A DNA stretch of 32,051 nucleotides from Luminiphilus sp. Lineage in GTDB: Bacteria; Pseudomonadota; Gammaproteobacteria; Pseudomonadales; Halieaceae. Shown in pieces: positions 27,749-32,051 of this stretch. The stretch is taken from contig JADHQF010000005.1 of NCBI GenBank assembly GCA_016778085.1, positions 1-32,051 on the forward strand. The letters are read 5' to 3'. A model generated the notes under the pieces. It was not told the origin of the DNA. It did no database searches and was given only the letters and a program-made list of their open reading frames with translations. The translations under genes and the position numbers were made by a program. Position 1 is the stretch's first letter. Each line of letters begins with the position of its first letter.

Positions 27749-28498
27749 ATGAAAGCATTGGTCGCGGTAAAACGCGTGGTCGATTACAACGTCAAGGTCA
27801 GAGCGAAGGCAGATGGCACGGACGTTGATCTGAATAACGTCAAGATGGCGATCAACCCATTTTGCGAAATAGCAGTTGAAGAGGCCGTCAGGCTGAAAGA
27901 AGCGGGCACCGTGACCGAGATTGTCGCCGTGTCAGTGGGCGAGAGCAGCTGCCAGGAGCAAATCCGCACCGCTTTGGCGTTGGGCGCCGATCGAGGTGTA
28001 CACGTAGAGGTCGAGGGCAGGCCTGAACCGCTGGCCATTGCCAAGCTCCTCAAAGGTGTGTTCGACCAGGAATCTCCGGACCTGGTCATCATGGGTAAAC
28101 AGTCGATTGACGGCGATAACAACCAGACCGGGCAAATGCTGGGTGCACTGACCGGAATGGGGCAAGGTACTTTTGCCTCAGAGGTCAAGATTGGAGAGGG
28201 CACTGTCGAGGTGGTGCGAGAGGTAGACGGTGGTCTGCAAACTGTCTCGTTGACGCTGCCGGCCATCATCACGACAGATTTACGCCTCAACGAGCCGCGT
28301 TATGCATCCTTGCCGAACATCATGAAAGCCAAGAAAAAACCGCTGGAGACGCTGACGCCCGAGCAGCTCTCAGTAGCTGTGCAATCCCACGTTACGCAAG
28401 TGGGTGTGGCGCCTCCTCCCGAGCGAGCAGCGGGCATCAAAGTAGAGGATGTCTCGCAGCTAGTCGACAAACTGAAAAACGAAGCAAAGGTGATCTGA
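27749..28498 (+). CDS. etfB: Electron transfer flavoprotein subunit beta
   Basis: The AMP-binding small subunit of ETF, which shuttles electrons from acyl-CoA and related dehydrogenases. It has 249 residues, typical of group I ETF. MKALVAVKRVVDYNVKVR and NPFCEIAVEEAVRLKE are conserved. The dehydrogenase-recognition and AMP-site stretch is seen in GKQSIDGDNNQTGQMLGALTGMGQGTFAS, and the C-terminus has LPNIMKAKKKPLETL (recognition loop). A GGAG ribosome binding site precedes ATG. It overlaps etfA by one base (TGATG). Confidence 0.97.
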   Translation: MKALVAVKRVVDYNVKVRAKADGTDVDLNNVKMAINPFCEIAVEEAVRLKEAGTVTEIVAVSVGESSCQEQIRTALALGADRGVHVEVEGRPEPLAIAKLLKGVFDQESPDLVIMGKQSIDGDNNQTGQMLGALTGMGQGTFASEVKIGEGTVEVVREVDGGLQTVSLTLPAIITTDLRLNEPRYASLPNIMKAKKKPLETLTPEQLSVAVQSHVTQVGVAPPPERAAGIKVEDVSQLVDKLKNEAKVI

Positions 28499-29427
28499 TG
28501 AAAACATTGGTTATTGCAGAGCACGACAACGCATCTTTGAAGGCGGCGACGCTCAATGCGGTTGCGGCAGCCGGTGAGCTTGGTGGAGACGTGGATATTC
28601 TGGTAGCGGGGGCCGGTTGTGGCGCCGCTGCTGACGCGGCAGCGCAGGTTCCGGGTGTCGCCAAGGTGATTTGTGCGGATAACGCCGCCTATGAACATCA
28701 GCTGGCCGAAAACGTGAGTCTATTGGTCGCAGAATTAGGCGCTGACTATGACAACCTTCTGGCTCCTTCTACGGCGAACGGCAAAAACATTATGCCGCGC
28801 GTGGCGGCGCTGCTCGACGTCGGTCAGATCTCCGACATTCTCTCCGTTGAGAGTGCTGACACCTTCACGCGGCCCATCTATGCGGGCAACGTGATCGCGA
28901 CCGTGCAATCGGCAGATCCCAAAAAGGTGATCACTGTCCGGACCACTGCTTTTGATGCGGTGCCGGCCGAGGGCGGCAGCGCGACGGTAGAGGCGTGCTC
29001 CGCGGCGCATGATGCTGGCGTCTCACAATTTATCCGCGAGGAAGTGGCTGTTTCTGATCGCCCCGAACTGACATCAGCGTCGGTCGTGATTTCAGGCGGC
29101 CGTGGCATGCAAAACGGGGATAACTTCAGTCTGCTGGAAGGTATCGCTGACAAGCTAAATGCAGCAATCGGCGCCTCTCGAGCGGCCGTTGATGCAGGCT
29201 TTGTGCCCAACGATTATCAGGTAGGCCAGACCGGCAAAATTGTGGCCCCGGATCTGTACATCGCTGTGGGTATTTCAGGTGCCATTCAGCACCTTGCCGG
29301 CATGAAGGACAGCAAGGTTATCGTGGCAATCAACAAGGACGAGGACGCACCGATCTTCCAGGTCGCCGACTACGGCCTCGTAGCGGATCTCTTTGAGGCG
29401 TTGCCCGAGCTGGAAGCTGCGATCTAG
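28498..29427 (+). CDS. etfA: Electron transfer flavoprotein subunit alpha
   Basis: The FAD-binding large subunit of ETF, 309 residues. The C-terminal FAD domain has [49 protein letters not shown] and [20 protein letters not shown], all standard. Its ATG overlaps the last base of the etfB stop and is preceded by AAGGTGAT inside etfB, so the two are made together in equal amounts. A stem-loop follows the stop. Confidence 0.97.
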   Translation: MKTLVIAEHDNASLKAATLNAVAAAGELGGDVDILVAGAGCGAAADAAAQVPGVAKVICADNAAYEHQLAENVSLLVAELGADYDNLLAPSTANGKNIMPRVAALLDVGQISDILSVESADTFTRPIYAGNVIATVQSADPKKVITVRTTAFDAVPAEGGSATVEACSAAHDAGVSQFIREEVAVSDRPELTSASVVISGGRGMQNGDNFSLLEGIADKLNAAIGASRAAVDAGFVPNDYQVGQTGKIVAPDLYIAVGISGAIQHLAGMKDSKVIVAINKDEDAPIFQVADYGLVADLFEALPELEAAI

Positions 29428-29440
29428 TCACGACCTCTAC

Positions 29441-29462
29441 GCCGCCGACGCCTGTCGGCGGC
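29441..29462 (+). terminator. Probable terminator after etfA
   Basis: A 9-bp perfect stem GCCGCCGAC/GTCGGCGGC with a four-base loop GCCT, followed by TTCTC. The short, broken T-run makes it weaker than the other terminators here. Confidence 0.55.
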
Positions 29463-29501
29463 TTCTCATCCCTCCCAACCGAGACAGCACTCGCGGCTTA
29501 A

Positions 29502-30668
29502 TCAGTCGCGGCGCAGTGACTCCCTGATCGCAATCGGGTTCGGCAGTGCCAGTACGACCAGATAGGACGACGCCAGCAGCGTTATGACGGTGACCGCCTG
29601 AATGAGCGTCGCCGCTGGGCCTCCAAGCAGGCCCTTTGACAGCCCCAAGAATGCAATGAGCAGGGCGAACTCACTACATTGGCCTAGCCGCAGACCGAGA
29701 TTCCAGCTGAGTTTAGGTTCGTCAAACACGCCGCGCACCAGCAGGTGGAACACGGCGGGCTTGAGCGCCAGGAACAAGGCCGCGATGACGACCGCGGGGA
29801 GAGCCACCTGTGGGACTAGTGCCATGTCGAGACCGCTCCCCACTGAAAAGAAAAAGACCACAAGAAAGAAATCTCGCAACGGCTTCAAGCTGATGGCGAT
29901 GTATTGAGCGATGGGGCTACTGGCGATACTGATGCCCGCGATAAAGGCGCCAATCTCAGCAGATAGCCCCATCCAAATGGCCAGTTCCGCCATGCCAAGG
30001 CACCATCCGATCGACAGCAGAAAGATATACTCGTGATAGCGATCAAAACGCTTGATGAGCGGTAGCAAAACCGCTCGGACACTGAGCCAGCTGACAGCTC
30101 CTAGTAGAGGGAGCGTCAGTAACGGCCGTAAAAGGGCCCCCATGCCAGATGTCTCTCCGCCCGCGCTTTCGATCATGACCAAAACAATGATGGCGAGCAG
30201 ATCCTGAAACAGGAGCAGGGCGATCATGAGCTCACCGAGGTGACGATGATGCAGCACCGTGGTCGGTAACAGCTTGATACCAATGATCGTCGATGAGAAT
30301 ACCAGCGCCGCGCTGATCAGCAGAGCATCCATTCCGCTGAACCCGAACAGACGGCTCAAACCGTAACCCGCTGCAGCAAAGACTGCCGCGCTGATCAGTG
30401 CGACCAGAGTTGATTGGCGCAGACTGTTCCACAGGGCGATCGGCTTCATGTCGAGCCCGAGTAAAAACAGGAGAAAAATAATGCCTACGTGACCGGCGCC
30501 TGAAACCAGTTCCATGTCGGATACCACGCCCAAGCCGAAGGGGCCCAGCGCCACACCAAGCGCAATGTACGCGATTATGATGGGTTGCCGGGCATAGAGA
30601 GCAATCGATGACAGCACTGCCGCACCAAGAAAAATGGCCGCAAAGGTAAAGGTGATGCCTGTTTCCAT
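29502..30668 (-). CDS. CPA2-family cation/proton antiporter (KefB/KefC-like, membrane domain only)
   Basis: A 388-residue polytopic membrane protein with about 11-13 hydrophobic segments along its whole length. IIAYIALGVALGPFGLG, GIIFLLFLLGLDM, SAALVFSSTIIGIKLL, LLFQDLLAIIVL and GQCSEFALLIAFLG match the Na+/H+ exchanger (CPA2) fold, the FQD and SEF motifs being characteristic. It lacks the cytoplasmic TrkA-N/RCK domain found in KefB/KefC, ending soon after the last helix (NPIAIRESLRRD), so it is probably not gated by glutathione or NAD. The ion (K+ or Na+) is not determinable. It converges on the etfA terminator. Confidence 0.88.
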   Translation of the reverse strand: METGITFTFAAIFLGAAVLSSIALYARQPIIIAYIALGVALGPFGLGVVSDMELVSGAGHVGIIFLLFLLGLDMKPIALWNSLRQSTLVALISAAVFAAAGYGLSRLFGFSGMDALLISAALVFSSTIIGIKLLPTTVLHHRHLGELMIALLLFQDLLAIIVLVMIESAGGETSGMGALLRPLLTLPLLGAVSWLSVRAVLLPLIKRFDRYHEYIFLLSIGWCLGMAELAIWMGLSAEIGAFIAGISIASSPIAQYIAISLKPLRDFFLVVFFFSVGSGLDMALVPQVALPAVVIAALFLALKPAVFHLLVRGVFDEPKLSWNLGLRLGQCSEFALLIAFLGLSKGLLGGPAATLIQAVTVITLLASSYLVVLALPNPIAIRESLRRD

Positions 30669-30921
30669 GAATCATCCAGTCTCGTTTTGGTAGCGACGAA
30701 GAAGATGAATGCCGTGGCTATCGGCTGGGTAGAAATCTTCCTGTAGCCCTATTTTGGCACAGTCCATTCATAGGCCGGTGAATCTGCAAAATGTATTCAC
30801 AACGACTGGAGAAACGGGCGTGATAACCGTTACAATCTCGCCGCCCGCGAGGGCGTGGAATCAACAGATATCCTTTGATCCTAGTGCGATCCCTCATGTG
30901 AGGCGACCGGAGAGAACTTTG
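30669..30921. promoter_or_regulatory. Divergent intergenic region, antiporter / small membrane protein
   Basis: A 253-bp spacer between divergent starts. On the plus strand TACAAT near 30829-30834 is a good -10 with a weak -35 (TGGAGA, 18 bp before it). That would give a leader of about 80 nt to ATG 30922. A 10-bp palindrome CTCATGTGAG lies at 30893-30902, just upstream of the small gene. Confidence 0.35.
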
Positions 30922-31032
30922 ATGTCGAAAAGTAGCCTTGAAGATGGCGTAGCCGACGCAATTGCTGCCACCGCGCTGATCAGCGTTGCCTTGGTGGCCC
31001 TGATGATTTGGCTGTCGGGATTACCCAGCTAA
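30922..31032 (+). CDS. 36-residue single-span membrane protein
   Basis: ATG 30922 with a GGAGAG ribosome binding site nine bases upstream. The sequence is MSKSSLEDGVADAIAATA followed by one membrane helix LISVALVALMIWLSGL and a very short tail. The 92-residue ORF-track version starts 56 codons upstream without a ribosome binding site, and its first part looks non-coding. The hydrophilic N-terminus with SLEDGVADA and a single helix suggest a membrane-embedded small protein, perhaps a partner of a larger complex. I do not recognise a characterised family. It overlaps the convergent dehydratase by 12 bases. Confidence 0.6.
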   Translation: MSKSSLEDGVADAIAATALISVALVALMIWLSGLPS

Positions 31033-32040
31033 CGCCAGACACTCTGAAAATCGCTGGTCATCGACATTGCCGCCAGTCAGCGTCACCAGTACTCGCTGCC
31101 CCTGAAATAACTCGGGCCGGGATAGTAACGCCCCCAGCGCGACGGCACCGCTGGGTTCCAGTTTGATGCCAAGGCGCTGCCAGGCGGTCCTCATGGCCGA
31201 CGCAACCCGCTCATCAGACACGCATAAACCTTCTGCGTCATTTGCCTGATTAATGGAGAAAGTCAGTTCCCCGGGGATGGGCGCTAGCAGACCGTCACAC
31301 CGTTGCGTGCCATCGCCAGGGGCTTTGATCCGCTTACCACTTTGGAAAGAAAGGTAATGGTCGTGCCAGCCCTCTGGCTCAGCGGTGAAGACGCGGGTGT
31401 CGGGATAATGTGATTTGAGATAAGTACCGATCCCTGCGGCCAGCCCGCCACCACCCGTACAGATAATGGCTGTGTCGATGGCCCCCGGAGCCTGCGCAAT
31501 GACCTCAGCGCCACACGTGCCCTGACCCGCAATGGTGTCCCAGTCATCGTACGGCTTTACCAGTGGTGCCGGAGTTTTATCTTGAATGGCATTCGCAACC
31601 TGCTCCCGGTCCTCTGACAGCCGGTCATACCAGACGATCTCGCCTCCTAGGCGACGAATACGATCAATCTTGGCTCCAGGCGCATCATGAGGTACCACAA
31701 TCGTCGCGCTCATCCCTAGGCATCGCGCGGCATAAGCGACGCCAATACCGTGATTGCCCGAGGAGAACGCGATCACGCGATCCGCCCCTTCGGAAGAGAG
31801 CTTTGTCATGACGTTCAATGCACCGCGAATTTTGAACGACCCCGTTGCCTGTGCGCACTCTGCCTTGAGCAGAATTTGACCCTTAATAAGCTGATCGAGC
31901 GAGGGGAGCCCCAGAATAGGGGTGGCCTGTGCATATCGATGAACTCGCGGCAGGGCTGCGTCGATATCAGCAACCAAACGTGACCGCTCAGTCTCATTCA
32001 GTCGGCTTGTGAGGCTCTCTGCCTGGGGATCCTCGCTCAT
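31021..32040 (-). CDS. PLP-dependent threonine/serine dehydratase-like enzyme (start near window edge)
   Basis: A fold type II PLP enzyme, 339 residues from ATG 32040. The PLP lysine is K70 in ATGSFKIRGA, the substrate loop is SSGNHGIGVAYAAR and the phosphate-binding tetraglycine is GGGGLAAG. It lacks a C-terminal ACT regulatory domain, so it resembles catabolic threonine ammonia-lyase, serine racemase or hydroxyaspartate dehydratase rather than biosynthetic IlvA. Substrate choice is not decidable here. The frame stays open to the window edge (TTG at 32049), and no strong ribosome binding site precedes ATG 32040, so the true start could lie outside. Confidence 0.85.
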   Translation of the reverse strand: MSEDPQAESLTSRLNETERSRLVADIDAALPRVHRYAQATPILGLPSLDQLIKGQILLKAECAQATGSFKIRGALNVMTKLSSEGADRVIAFSSGNHGIGVAYAARCLGMSATIVVPHDAPGAKIDRIRRLGGEIVWYDRLSEDREQVANAIQDKTPAPLVKPYDDWDTIAGQGTCGAEVIAQAPGAIDTAIICTGGGGLAAGIGTYLKSHYPDTRVFTAEPEGWHDHYLSFQSGKRIKAPGDGTQRCDGLLAPIPGELTFSINQANDAEGLCVSDERVASAMRTAWQRLGIKLEPSGAVALGALLSRPELFQGQRVLVTLTGGNVDDQRFSECLALAG

Positions 32041-32051
32041 GGTGACCAAGT

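Overview
The window looks like core chromosome of a marine-type gammaproteobacterium. Gene order is intermediate between Escherichia and Pseudomonas: rne/rluC divergent, maf, yceD-rpmF-fab cluster-pabC-mltG-tmk-holB, then pilZ directly after holB as in Pseudomonas, then tRNA-Leu-tig-clpP-clpX-lon-hupB-ppiD and an ETF locus. Protein sequences suggest a relative of Pseudomonas/Cellvibrionales, possibly the OM60/NOR5 (Halieaceae) group. That placement is inference from synteny and residue patterns, not from a search. I see no prophage, insertion sequence, CRISPR array or obvious genomic island.

Layout. 1-3090: the tail of a TPR protein, an EthD-domain protein, a minus-strand acyl-CoA synthetase divergent from a MAPEG membrane protein, and a bidirectional terminator. 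3092-6021 (minus): tRNA-Ser(UGA) downstream of RNase E (rne), which has a complete catalytic half and a degradosome scaffold. 6022-8006: a 467-bp rne leader/promoter region, rluC, and convergent maf (yceF-like). 8088-16257: a nearly unbroken plus-strand cluster for ribosomal protein L32, fatty-acid synthesis (fabD, fabG, acpP, fabF), folate (pabC), peptidoglycan (mltG), dTMP kinase, DNA polymerase III delta-prime and PilZ. plsX and fabH, which usually lie between rpmF and fabD, are absent here. 16258-16724: a non-coding junction with a candidate structured RNA on the minus strand. 16725-25185: tRNA-Leu(UAG) and the protein-quality-control block tig-clpP-clpX-lon-hupB-ppiD; lon has a heat-shock (sigma-32) promoter. 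25216-29427: a DUF1285 protein, then ETF:ubiquinone oxidoreductase divergent from etfB-etfA. 29502-32051: a CPA2-type antiporter, a 36-residue membrane protein and a PLP-dependent threonine/serine dehydratase cut by the window edge.

How the genes work together. The central cluster couples translation (L32, YceD), lipid synthesis and replication. The second block covers nascent-chain folding, ATP-dependent proteolysis, nucleoid structure and periplasmic folding. The flanking acyl-CoA synthetase and the ETF/ETF-QO set fit fatty-acid degradation feeding electrons to ubiquinone. I did not find a convincing new multi-gene system. The best leads are regulatory or architectural: a near-leaderless yceD promoter, the rpmF/fabD junction with an SD-less TTG start, the candidate RNA or small protein beside pilZ, and the rne leader hairpins.
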